Shown here piece after piece: positions 24,452-33,844 of a stretch of 37,532 nucleotides of DNA. The DNA is taken from positions 1-37,532 of the forward strand of contig DSEO01000375.1 of NCBI GenBank assembly GCA_011056635.1, in the 5' to 3' direction. Origin of the DNA: Bacteroides sp. GTDB lineage: Bacteria > Bacteroidota > Bacteroidia > Bacteroidales > GCA-2748055. The translations under genes and the position numbers were made by a program. Position 1 is the stretch's first letter. Each line of letters opens with the position of its first letter. The notes beneath the pieces were generated by a model. It saw nothing but the letters and a program-made list of their open reading frames with translations, was not told the origin of the DNA and did no database searches.

Positions 24452-27400
24452 ATGAAAAAAATCGTACTGTTAACTGGATTGCTCGTGTGCCTACTGTCCG
24501 CCATGAATCAGGTGCAGGGACAATCAGCGATTATCTCGGGAAGGATTGTCGACTCGCTGACCCGGGAAACACTGCCTTCTGTAAATATTGTGGAGATCGA
24601 CAAGAACGGAAGGTTTATCGGCGGAACGGTATCGGACCTGAACGGGAATTACGTATTCAAGGTTTCCAACGTGGACAACCCGGTCCAGGTTTCCTTCATC
24701 GGTTACCAGAAAGAAACTGTTTACGTAAGAGGCCGCTCGGAGATCAACTTCGACCTATCGCCTGAATCCATACAGATGGAAGAAGTGACGGTGGTGGGGG
24801 AGAAAATGGGTCATGACGGACTGACCAGCGTGAGGGACCGGGCCACTTCCGTGGCACGAATCGAGCTGTCGGGCATGAAATCCGTCATGTCCACCACGGT
24901 GGAAGATATGCTGCAGGGCCGGATCGGGAATGTGGATATCTCATCGGTGTCGGGTGACCCGGGAGCGGGACTGAATATCAGGATCCGGGGAACGGCATCC
25001 CTCAATGCAAGGAACCAGCCCCTCATTGTCATCAACGGCATCCCCTACGATGCCAATATTGACGAAAGCTTTGATTTTGCCAGTGCCGATATAGAAAAGT
25101 TCGGCAGCCTGATCGATGTGTCGCCGGAGGACATCGAGTCCATCGAGGTGCTGAAAGATGCGGCCTCCACCGCTGCCTGGGGATCCAGGGCATCCAACGG
25201 TGTGCTGATGATCAAAACCAAGCGGGGGATCAAATCGAAACCCATCTTTGAATATACCGCCAAACTGACATCGGCCTGGGAACCGGATCCCATCCCGATG
25301 CTGGACGGTGCGGGATATGCACGCCTGATCACGGAGGAACATTATAATGTCACCTACAATACATTCTACAGCGATGAGATTGCCTTTGATCCGGAATGGG
25401 AAGAGTACTACAATTATTCACAGAATACCAACTGGGTGAAGGAGATCACCAGGAGGGCCTTCACCCACCAGCATGATTTCTCGGTCCGTGGCGGGGGAGA
25501 GAAAACCAGGTACAACATGTCCATGGGCTTCTTTGACGAGGAGGGAACAACCATCGGCAATAACCTGAAGAAGCTCAACCTGCGCAGTTCGCTGGACTAC
25601 GATCTTTCGCGCAAGCTGCAGTTCAAAACGGATATCATGTATACCCGGTATGACCAGGAAAATACATATGATGTGGAGGATTATGAATATGGCGGCTGGA
25701 AATCCCTCCGGTCGGTGGCATACCGCAAGATGCCGAACCTGTCCATTTACGACAGGGACACGAGCAATGTCCACTACGGCGAATATTTCACACCCATTTC
25801 AACCCTCCAGGGTTCAGCCAGGGATGCCTACAACCCTGTGGCCTTTGCCAACCTGGGCGAGCAGCAGCGTTACAAGGACAATGCCAGGGCATTGTTCAGC
25901 GCCAGGTACTTCGTTACTCCACGGCTTATTTTTAATTCCACGGTCACCCTGGACATTTTTGACAACAAGATAGCCAAGTTCCTGCCCCACAAAGCGCTGG
26001 GGTATTATTACAGCAGTGACATCTCCAATCATGCGGTCAATGAATTTTCCAAAAAGAGCTCCATATTCACGTTCAACCAGTTGATCTACAGGCCAGAGCT
26101 GGGCATTGATCACGAACTTGTCTTCATGGGACAGTTCGATACGGAGGCCACCCAGTCCAGGTGGTACAAGACCGAATCGAGCCAGTCAGCCTCGCCTTTT
26201 CTGACAGAGCCTGTAAACGATGTGCACCTGACTTATTTCGGCTCCAGTTTCAGCGAATACCGGGCCATGGGTTTGTTTCTCACGGGAAGCTATATCTTCA
26301 GGGACAGATACAGCCTGATGCTGGGGGCCAAGTATGAGGGGAACTCCAAGTTCAGCAGGGAAAGCCGTTGGGGCCTGTTCCCCACTTTCTCGGTCTTCTG
26401 GCGGCTTTCGGAAGAGGCCATGCTCAGGGATGTGGCTTTCATCGACGATCTCAAACTCAGGTTCAGCTGGGGACAGAGCGGGAATTCACCTGCACAGAAT
26501 TACCTGTATTTCAATACCTATGAGGCCGGTTCGGGTATTTCCTACATGGATATGCAGGGTGTCCGGCCCACGGGTGTGGAGCTTACCAGCCTGAGATGGG
26601 AAACCATCGACCAGGTGAACCCTGGGATTTCATTTTATGGCCTGCAGGGCAGACTGAATATTGAAGTGGATTATTACAGGAAGAAAACCCTGAACCTTTA
26701 TCTCGAAAATTCAGGCATTCCCGAGCAAACCGGCTTTTCGAGCATCGACCGCAACGACGGAGAAATGGAAAACAGGGGATTTGAGTTCCTGATCGATTAT
26801 ACGGTGGTCAGAAGGCAGGATTTTCAGCTGAGTTTTAATATGAACCTGTCCAGGAACCAGAACCAGGTATTGCGGCTTCCGGAAAACTACAGCCTGGTAT
26901 ATGGCAATATGCTCGAGAACGGGAACTACAAGATCAGTGTAACACCGGGAGAACCGCTCGGAGGATTCTTCGGTTACGAATATGCAGGGGTCTATCTGTC
27001 AGATGATGACGCCATCGTCAGGGATGCCAACGGCGATCCGGTCTATGGCCTGAATATTGACAGTCCCCTCACCATGATCATGGGCGGCCCTTCCGGCTAT
27101 GTATTTGAAGGAGGTGATGCGAAATACGTGGACCAGAATTACGACGGTAAGATCGATGAGCTGGATCTTGTCTACCTGGGGGATCTCAATCCGGACCTGA
27201 TGGGCGGTGCCGGAATCAGGGTCCAGTACAAGAGCTTCATACTGAACACATTCCTGTTTTTCAAGCTGGGACAGGAGATCATCAATCAAACCCGCATGGA
27301 CACTGAAAAGATGTACAACTATGACAACCAGAGCCTGGCCACCAACTGGCGGTGGAGAAGGGAAGGAGATGAGACCGAAATACCCAGGGCGCTCTTCAAC

Positions 27401-27685
27401 GACGGCTACAACTGGCTGGGATCAGACCGTTTCGTGGAGGACGGGTCCTACCTGCGCCTGAAAACGGTTTCCCTGAGCTACATGGTCAGTCCGAACCTGC
27501 TCCAGAAGATCAGGGTGAATGAAATGCGGCTTTTTGCCACCGGGTATAACCTGTTTACGTGGACCAACTATTCCGGACAGGATCCGGATGTGGCTCCTCC
27601 CTCGAGGCCGGACGTGCTGCCGAAGGACTACAGTAAAACCCCGCCGAGCATGAGGCTCATGTTTGGAGCAACCATTACATTTTAA
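24452..27685 (+). CDS. SusC/RagA family TonB-linked outer-membrane transporter
   Basis: This 1077-residue protein is a canonical SusC. A signal peptide (about 1-23, QVQGQ) precedes a carboxypeptidase-D-like regulatory domain (about 26-102: SGRIVDSLTRETLPSVNIV). The TonB-box-like EEVTVVG lies at 110-116. The plug has NIRIRGTASLNARNQPLIVI and SPEDIESIEVLKDAAS, and a 22-strand barrel ends MFGATITF. It should import a large ligand across the outer membrane, driven by TonB, with the SusD encoded 17 nt downstream as its lid. Length and motifs are complete. No carbohydrate enzymes are nearby, so the ligand need not be a glycan. Confidence 0.96.
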   Translation: MKKIVLLTGLLVCLLSAMNQVQGQSAIISGRIVDSLTRETLPSVNIVEIDKNGRFIGGTVSDLNGNYVFKVSNVDNPVQVSFIGYQKETVYVRGRSEINFDLSPESIQMEEVTVVGEKMGHDGLTSVRDRATSVARIELSGMKSVMSTTVEDMLQGRIGNVDISSVSGDPGAGLNIRIRGTASLNARNQPLIVINGIPYDANIDESFDFASADIEKFGSLIDVSPEDIESIEVLKDAASTAAWGSRASNGVLMIKTKRGIKSKPIFEYTAKLTSAWEPDPIPMLDGAGYARLITEEHYNVTYNTFYSDEIAFDPEWEEYYNYSQNTNWVKEITRRAFTHQHDFSVRGGGEKTRYNMSMGFFDEEGTTIGNNLKKLNLRSSLDYDLSRKLQFKTDIMYTRYDQENTYDVEDYEYGGWKSLRSVAYRKMPNLSIYDRDTSNVHYGEYFTPISTLQGSARDAYNPVAFANLGEQQRYKDNARALFSARYFVTPRLIFNSTVTLDIFDNKIAKFLPHKALGYYYSSDISNHAVNEFSKKSSIFTFNQLIYRPELGIDHELVFMGQFDTEATQSRWYKTESSQSASPFLTEPVNDVHLTYFGSSFSEYRAMGLFLTGSYIFRDRYSLMLGAKYEGNSKFSRESRWGLFPTFSVFWRLSEEAMLRDVAFIDDLKLRFSWGQSGNSPAQNYLYFNTYEAGSGISYMDMQGVRPTGVELTSLRWETIDQVNPGISFYGLQGRLNIEVDYYRKKTLNLYLENSGIPEQTGFSSIDRNDGEMENRGFEFLIDYTVVRRQDFQLSFNMNLSRNQNQVLRLPENYSLVYGNMLENGNYKISVTPGEPLGGFFGYEYAGVYLSDDDAIVRDANGDPVYGLNIDSPLTMIMGGPSGYVFEGGDAKYVDQNYDGKIDELDLVYLGDLNPDLMGGAGIRVQYKSFILNTFLFFKLGQEIINQTRMDTEKMYNYDNQSLATNWRWRREGDETEIPRALFNDGYNWLGSDRFVEDGSYLRLKTVSLSYMVSPNLLQKIRVNEMRLFATGYNLFTWTNYSGQDPDVAPPSRPDVLPKDYSKTPPSMRLMFGATITF

Positions 27686-27702
27686 CACACAAACCGACTG
27701 TC

Positions 27703-29157
27703 ATGAAAAAACGCGATATGAAAAGGTCTTTAAGATTTGTCCTGCTGGCCGGTGTAATGACTTTTACGTCCTGTACCGACTGGCTGTCCATTGCCCCTGA
27801 GAATGACCTTATCAGGGAGAAATTCTGGACGAAGACCGCCGATGTGGAAGGAGCCCTGGCTGCTGCGTACGATGCCCTCCGCGAAGCAAGCCTGCAATCA
27901 CTGATATTCGGTGAGCTGCGGGCCGACCTGGTAGAATTTACGGGGACCAACTTCACGGATTACGCCAAGATTGCTGCCAGCAACATCAGTCCGACCAACG
28001 GTGTGATTTCGTGGAACAACTATTACACAGCCATCAATCTGGCGAATACGCTGATGCATTACGATGACGAAGTGTTCGAAAAAGACCAGACCTTTACGCC
28101 GGAACTGAAAGATGCCATTGAAGCGGAAGCCCGCTTTATCCGTTCAATGGCATTCTTTTACCTGGTACGCCTTTGGAAAGACGTGCCACTGGTGGTGGAA
28201 GCATCCGTTTCGGATACATCCAATCTATTTGTGGGGAAAAGCAGCGAAAAGGAGGTGCTGCACTTTATCATCAACGATCTCCTGGCTGCCAGGGATATGG
28301 CCTATTCCACAGAATTCAGCGGAACCGATTATTTCTACGGGCGTGCGAACAAATATTCCATCATGGCCCTGCTGGCCGATGTGTATCTGTGGGATCAGCA
28401 ATATGAAAAATGCATCCAGTACTGTGATGAAATAATCAATTCGGGACTTTACGGTCTGGAACCCACCGAAACCTTCTTCAATATTTACTATCCCGGCAAT
28501 TCCCCGGTGGAGAGCATCATAGAGATCCAGTATGATGATGATCTCGAAGGACAGGAGAATCCCATTTATTACAACATGATTTCCTTTTCGGGAGGAAACC
28601 AGGTAAACATGGTAGCTAAAAACATCAATATGTTCATGCTCAGGGAAGACCTCAGGATGTTCCAGGGAAAAGGAGCCGTCTGGAAATACCAGGGGAAAGA
28701 TGCGCTGGGGCTGATACCCAGAATCATCACCGAACGGGATGCAAACTGGATCCTTTACAGGTATGCAGACATCCTGCTGATGAAGGCTGAGGCATCCATC
28801 GAGCTGAACCGGTTCAAAGATGCCAATGAACTGATCGCAGAAACCCTGTTGCGTGCCGGTATGCCCTATGTGGAAGAATCCGACAAAGAGCTGCTGAGAC
28901 AGGCCCTTCTGGATGAAAGGGGAAGGGAATTCCTCTTTGAAGGGAAACGCTGGTTCGATCTGCTGCGCGCTGCCAAGCGGAACAATTTTGAAAACAAGCA
29001 GATCATTATCAATATGATCCTCTCGGGTGCTGACATCAAACAGCAGGCAGTTCTAAGAACCAGGGTGTATGATACCCTGAGTTATTATCTGCCCATACCG
29101 GAACATGAGCTGATATACAATCAGAACCTGAAACAAAATCCTTATTATGATCGGTAA
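27703..29157 (+). CDS. SusD/RagB family nutrient-binding lipoprotein
   Basis: The 484-residue product is the surface lipoprotein partner of the SusC upstream. It has a lipoprotein signal (VMTFTSC, relaxed lipobox), an early block ENDLIREKFWTKTADVEGAL, a helical TPR-like core including EARFIRSMAFFYLVRLWKDV and VYLWDQQYEKCIQYCDEII, and the family ending ERGREFLFEGKRWFDLLRAA with YYLPIPEHELIYNQN. An alternative start lies at 27718. It ends inside a possible upstream start of the next FAS1 gene. SusD proteins close over the SusC barrel to deliver ligand. Confidence 0.95.
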   Translation: MKKRDMKRSLRFVLLAGVMTFTSCTDWLSIAPENDLIREKFWTKTADVEGALAAAYDALREASLQSLIFGELRADLVEFTGTNFTDYAKIAASNISPTNGVISWNNYYTAINLANTLMHYDDEVFEKDQTFTPELKDAIEAEARFIRSMAFFYLVRLWKDVPLVVEASVSDTSNLFVGKSSEKEVLHFIINDLLAARDMAYSTEFSGTDYFYGRANKYSIMALLADVYLWDQQYEKCIQYCDEIINSGLYGLEPTETFFNIYYPGNSPVESIIEIQYDDDLEGQENPIYYNMISFSGGNQVNMVAKNINMFMLREDLRMFQGKGAVWKYQGKDALGLIPRIITERDANWILYRYADILLMKAEASIELNRFKDANELIAETLLRAGMPYVEESDKELLRQALLDERGREFLFEGKRWFDLLRAAKRNNFENKQIIINMILSGADIKQQAVLRTRVYDTLSYYLPIPEHELIYNQNLKQNPYYDR

Positions 29158-29179
29158 AAAAATTCAAACAGATAGACCC

Positions 29180-30667
29180 ATGAAAAATTCAGGCCGGCGA
29201 CTGCTCTCCATGGGCAGCCAATTAGTAGTGATTGCATTTGCCTTGCTGGTGTCAGGCTGCGACGAAGACCCGGTGCTGTGGGAAGTAGCATCCATGGACC
29301 AGGTCATTTCCGAATACATCGCCAGCAATGAGCAATTCTCGGAATTTGAAGGGATTCTGGAAACCACAGGTTTAACCAGCCTGCTGAGCGTACGGGGACC
29401 TTTCACCATGTTTCTGCCCACAGATGATGCCATGAAAGCATTTTACCAGGAGAAAGGCGTTTCATCCTATGAGGATTTTCCGGTGGAATACCTGAATGAT
29501 CTCGCACTCAATCACTTGGTGCCAAGCAAAATAGAAACGGGTGACTTTCAACTTGGAGCCATTCGTGACCTGAATGCTGTGGGAGATTACCTGGTCACCG
29601 AATTTGATGGTTCTGACATCATTGTCAACAAGCGCAGCCTGGTCATTAAAAGGAATATTTCAGCCGCGAACGGGGTGATCCACCTGCTGGATCGTGTGAT
29701 CGAACCCGTCACCATCAGCGTGTACGAGTATCTTGCGGCGAATCCTGCCTACTCCCTGTTCACGCAAGGCCTTGACCTGACCAATCTGAAGGACACCCTG
29801 AACCTGATTGAATTCCCCTATGGCAATAAAATGGCCCGTACCAGATTTACCGTCCTTGCCGTGGCCGATGCCACCTTCAATGCATACGGAATATCCACCG
29901 TTGACCAGATGATTGACTATTTTACAGATGCCCCTGACAGCATCACCTACCTGGAAAATGAGTTTTACAGGTATATGGAATACCATTGCCTCGGGGGAAC
30001 CTACTACCTCAATGAACTGGAAAGCCGGGTATATCCGATCCTTTCCTATGACAACAACGTGGACGTAAGGATCTCGGATGATTATAAGCTGAATTTAAAG
30101 AGCGAAACGCAGGAATATACCGGTTTTGTTATCGAGCAGTCCAACAACCCTGCTAAAAACGGTACGGTGCATACCATCAACGACCTGCTTCCCGTTTTCC
30201 AGCCCGAACCTACCACCATCGTGCATGAAACGACCGACTATTTCGACATGAAACAGGGAGACTATTTCGGCAAATATTACATGAGATGGTTTGACGGGCA
30301 GAACACCTTTGAATATATCAAGTGGGAAGGCGACTACCTTTTGTATTATTTCAAGGATCACGATACAGGAAAGCTGGAGAATGACGATTGCCTGAGCATG
30401 AACGGTTGGTGGTGGGTACAGATCACCACTCCCAAGATCATGAAAGGCAAGTATAACATGACCGCCAACCTATGGGCCGGCCAGACGAACTATGCCGTGT
30501 ATGTGGACGGGGTGAATACCGCACTGATCAAATCCACTGACCCAGCGGAATCGACCAGCTGGGGCGAGTTTGACTGGGACAAGACCGAAAGGCACGTAAT
30601 CAAAGTGGTAACGAAAAGTCCCGGGTTGCTTTTCTGGGATACAGTGATTCTGACACCCATCCAATAA
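29180..30667 (+). CDS. Fasciclin (FAS1) lipoprotein with C-terminal beta-sandwich-like domain
   Basis: The product is 495 residues from the ATG at 29180, which starts a proper lipoprotein signal (lipobox LLVSGC). An ATG at 29147 would overlap the SusD gene by 11 nt and lengthen the signal. FAS1 module one (about 35-185) has FTMFLPTDDAMKAFYQEK and ANGVIHLLDRVIEP; module two (about 190-345) has FTVLAVADATFNAYGIS and NGTVHTINDLLPVF. The last 145 residues are different: aromatic and beta rich (WWWVQITTPKIMKGKYNMT, YAVYVDGVN), resembling a jelly-roll ligand-binding fold. From memory this could be DUF5108, but I cannot verify that. It sits between the two SusCD pairs. Surface location and ligand binding are inferred. 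Confidence 0.85.
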   Translation: MKNSGRRLLSMGSQLVVIAFALLVSGCDEDPVLWEVASMDQVISEYIASNEQFSEFEGILETTGLTSLLSVRGPFTMFLPTDDAMKAFYQEKGVSSYEDFPVEYLNDLALNHLVPSKIETGDFQLGAIRDLNAVGDYLVTEFDGSDIIVNKRSLVIKRNISAANGVIHLLDRVIEPVTISVYEYLAANPAYSLFTQGLDLTNLKDTLNLIEFPYGNKMARTRFTVLAVADATFNAYGISTVDQMIDYFTDAPDSITYLENEFYRYMEYHCLGGTYYLNELESRVYPILSYDNNVDVRISDDYKLNLKSETQEYTGFVIEQSNNPAKNGTVHTINDLLPVFQPEPTTIVHETTDYFDMKQGDYFGKYYMRWFDGQNTFEYIKWEGDYLLYYFKDHDTGKLENDDCLSMNGWWWVQITTPKIMKGKYNMTANLWAGQTNYAVYVDGVNTALIKSTDPAESTSWGEFDWDKTERHVIKVVTKSPGLLFWDTVILTPIQ

Positions 30668-30703
30668 ATGAATCCCTGTGCAATCATTTAATATGACACT
30701 GAA

Positions 30704-33700
30704 ATGACAAAAAGACAATTATTTTCCACATGTGCATTCCTTGTTGCCCTGCTCTTTACCGGTGCGTGCACCCTTCCCCTGGCAGCGCAGACAACTGGAA
30801 CAGAAGTTACGGGGGTGGTCACAGAGGCGGGGACCGGGCTTCCATTGAGCCAGGTAGCCATTTCGGTTTCCTCCACCGGTGCTTCCTCGGCAACAAATGA
30901 ACAGGGAGCTTTTACCATCACAGTCCCCGATCTGCAGGCAGAGATCATTGTGAACCTGCCGGGTTACAACCTGCGCTATATTTTTCTGAACGGAAGAGAT
31001 TACGTGAAAATATCGCTGGTTCCCGACCGGTTCAGTTCCATGGACAATTCCTTCAACACGCCAACAGGCCCCAGGTTGAGGAAAGACGCGGTTTATCCGG
31101 TAACTTCCTTTGTACAGGGTGATATGGCACTGGAAAAGACCACCTCATTTGACCAGGCCCTCCAGGGAAGGGTCCCGGGAATGTCGGTCATCGATCAATC
31201 CGGAATGCCCGGACACAGGACATTCATGAACCTGCGCGGATTCTCCTCCTTGTTCGCCAATACCGAGCCTTTGCTGTTCATTGACGGAATGATCCATGAT
31301 TACTCCTACGCACAGCACAGCCTCATGGAAGGTTTCGCACTGAATCCCCTCGATGTGGTAGATATCGAGGATATTTCAGATGTCACGATTCTGCGGGGCG
31401 GCGTTTCCCACCTGGGCGCTGTGGGTTCCCACGGTGTGATCAACCTGAATACCGAGCAAAAGGCTGAAGCGAGTACGGTGATCAAATTCTCCGCCTACGG
31501 CGGGATCTCCATGGCCCCTGATAAGCTGCCGCTGCTCAATGCTTCGCAATTCAGAAACTACTTTGAGGAGGTGCTGGTTACCCAGGGTTATGATGCAGGC
31601 CAGATCAACACCATGTACCCCTGGCTGCACGGGGATGCTTCGTCGGAGGATTACTACAAGTACAATAACAGCACGGACTGGCAGGAAGAAATATACAGGC
31701 CTGCAGCCGTTTCGAAATTTTACTTTTTCCTGAAGGGGGGGGATGATATCGCCACCTACAACGTATCCGTCGGAAACCTCATGCAGGAAGGTATATACGA
31801 TAATTCAAGATATAACCGGTTCAACCTGCGAATCAACGGGAAGGTCAATATCACCGATAAATTTTCGGTCACGCCGAATGCCAAACTCTCCCTGGCCGAC
31901 AGCGAGCTGGCGAACCAGGGCCCGAGTGCGTGGAAAAACCCGGTTGCCTCAGCCCTGCTGAAGTCTCCCCTCATGACCCCCATCGCCAGGGATGAAACCA
32001 CAGGCGAAACCCTGACCTACCTGGATGATGTGGGAGTTTTCGGTGTAAGCAACCCTGTGGCGATTATCAACAATGCCCTGGGCGTGAACAGGAATTATCA
32101 TTTCCTGGCATCCATCAGGGCAGATTACAGGTTCAACGATCACTTCAACCTCTCCACCCTCTTCGGCATCAATTTCAACAATACCCGGGAAAACATCTTC
32201 CTGCCGGATCTGGGTATCGTGCAGGTGGATTCGGCATACAACAGTCCCGGCGATTTTGTTTATGAATTCAGGTCCACCCAGAACCACACCATGCTGACCT
32301 ACACCAACAGCACCACCTCCGGACACAACATTTCAGTCAACGGGGGATTCCGGTACATGGATAACAGCTATAAATACAACCGCAGCATCGATCTGAATAC
32401 GCCATCGGATGACTTTAAAAGCCTGGGTGACGGGTCTCAGTACAGCTTCCTGCAATCCACAACGGGAGATAACAGGGGACTGGCCTGGATGTCATTTTTC
32501 GGGATCGTTGATTATAATTTCAGGGACCGGTACCTGGTCACCGCCAACCTCTCCTATGACGGAAATTCCGCCACAAACGAATCCCACAGGTATAATTTTT
32601 ATCCCTCCCTGGGCGCCGCCTGGCGACTTTCCTCGGAAGGCTTCCTGAACCAGGTGAGCTGGCTGGAAGACTTGAAAATCAGAGGGTCCTACTCGGTGAC
32701 AGGCAACATGTTCAGTACGGTGTACGATTATTCCAAATTGTATTACACCAACCGCAGGCTGAACGGGGACGGGGTGCTGATCAGGGAGGCAATTCCCAAT
32801 GAAGACCTGGAGCTTGAAAAGAAACATACCATCAATGCGGGTCTGGATCTGTCCATCCTGGGCCAGTCGCTGAACCTGCATGCAGACGTATATCAATCCA
32901 ACGTGAACAACCTGATCGTTCAGCAGGAACTACCTTCCTCCTTCGGGTTTACGCATTACTACGACAACGGGGGCAAGCTGGCGGTTACGGGGATGGAGAT
33001 TGCTGCGGACGGACGTATCCGGTCAGGAGGTTTTGTATGGACCCTCGGCGCATCCGTGGGAAAAGCCGCCACCGAGATCACCAGCCTGGATTTCCTGAAC
33101 CCGGAAACAGAATACATCATCACATCCATTAAGGGAGCACAGCTGATCACTTCTGAAGGGAACCCGGTGAATGCCTATTACGGGTACAAGACCGACGGTC
33201 TCATTTCCGAATCAGAGGCAGGATCGGTAACCGGACCCAAAGGAGTGCCCATGCAGGCCGGAGATGTAAAATATGTGGATGTGGATCAAAACAACGTCAT
33301 TAACGAGGATGACAAGATGATCATCGGTGACCCGAACCCGGACCTTTTCGGGGGGATCCACACGGCGTTATCCTATGCGAATTTTGAGCTGTCGGCCCTT
33401 TTTTACTATTCAATGGGGAACGATGTATACAATTACATGAGGTACCGGACAGAGTCCATGGATTCGTATGGCAACCAGTCTACCGCGGTGCTGGACAGAT
33501 GGACACCTTCCAACACCAGCGCGGACCTGCCCAGGGTCAGTTACGGGGATCCCACCGGAAATACCGTATTTTCGGACCGCTGGATCGAGGACGGCTCCTA
33601 CCTCCGGCTGGAGCGGATAACCCTGAGTTATTTCCTGCCGGACATCGCGGGCCTCACCAAGGGAGTCACACTTTACGTTACGGCGACCAATCTGCTCACC

Positions 33701-33826
33701 CTCACCAATTACACGGGATATGATCCGGAGTTCATCTATTTGAACAGTCCGTTTTACATGGGAGTGGATTACGGGATGATGCCTCAGTCCAGGTCCTTCA
33801 TAGCCGGATTAAAACTGAACTTATAA
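30704..33826 (+). CDS. SusC/RagA family outer-membrane transporter, atypical plug
   Basis: The product is 1040 residues. A signal peptide (ending LPLAAQ, about residue 28) precedes a carboxypeptidase-D-like domain (TGVVTEAGTGLPLSQVAISV). The plug has FMNLRGFSSLFANTEPLLFI and LDVVDIEDISDVTILRGG, and the barrel ends FIAGLKLNL. The order is that of SusC, but three features are unusual. No EEVVVVG-type TonB box follows the first domain; instead a variable stretch runs to TSFVQGDMALEK. The usual IEVLKDASA-IYGSRAANG block reads VTILRGGVSHLGAVGSHG. The plug also has a longer insertion around MIHDYSYAQHSLMEG. It precedes its SusD by 18 nt. It may be a divergent or paralogous transporter serving the same operon. 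Confidence 0.9.
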   Translation: MTKRQLFSTCAFLVALLFTGACTLPLAAQTTGTEVTGVVTEAGTGLPLSQVAISVSSTGASSATNEQGAFTITVPDLQAEIIVNLPGYNLRYIFLNGRDYVKISLVPDRFSSMDNSFNTPTGPRLRKDAVYPVTSFVQGDMALEKTTSFDQALQGRVPGMSVIDQSGMPGHRTFMNLRGFSSLFANTEPLLFIDGMIHDYSYAQHSLMEGFALNPLDVVDIEDISDVTILRGGVSHLGAVGSHGVINLNTEQKAEASTVIKFSAYGGISMAPDKLPLLNASQFRNYFEEVLVTQGYDAGQINTMYPWLHGDASSEDYYKYNNSTDWQEEIYRPAAVSKFYFFLKGGDDIATYNVSVGNLMQEGIYDNSRYNRFNLRINGKVNITDKFSVTPNAKLSLADSELANQGPSAWKNPVASALLKSPLMTPIARDETTGETLTYLDDVGVFGVSNPVAIINNALGVNRNYHFLASIRADYRFNDHFNLSTLFGINFNNTRENIFLPDLGIVQVDSAYNSPGDFVYEFRSTQNHTMLTYTNSTTSGHNISVNGGFRYMDNSYKYNRSIDLNTPSDDFKSLGDGSQYSFLQSTTGDNRGLAWMSFFGIVDYNFRDRYLVTANLSYDGNSATNESHRYNFYPSLGAAWRLSSEGFLNQVSWLEDLKIRGSYSVTGNMFSTVYDYSKLYYTNRRLNGDGVLIREAIPNEDLELEKKHTINAGLDLSILGQSLNLHADVYQSNVNNLIVQQELPSSFGFTHYYDNGGKLAVTGMEIAADGRIRSGGFVWTLGASVGKAATEITSLDFLNPETEYIITSIKGAQLITSEGNPVNAYYGYKTDGLISESEAGSVTGPKGVPMQAGDVKYVDVDQNNVINEDDKMIIGDPNPDLFGGIHTALSYANFELSALFYYSMGNDVYNYMRYRTESMDSYGNQSTAVLDRWTPSNTSADLPRVSYGDPTGNTVFSDRWIEDGSYLRLERITLSYFLPDIAGLTKGVTLYVTATNLLTLTNYTGYDPEFIYLNSPFYMGVDYGMMPQSRSFIAGLKLNL

Positions 33827-33844
33827 CACTGAAAATACACTGAA

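Noticed and set aside
30704-30790. Lipoprotein signal in the second SusC (Cys in FTGAC)
   Set aside because: The residue three before the cysteine is Thr, not an aliphatic one, and a good signal peptidase I site (LAAQ) follows. SusC proteins are not lipoproteins.
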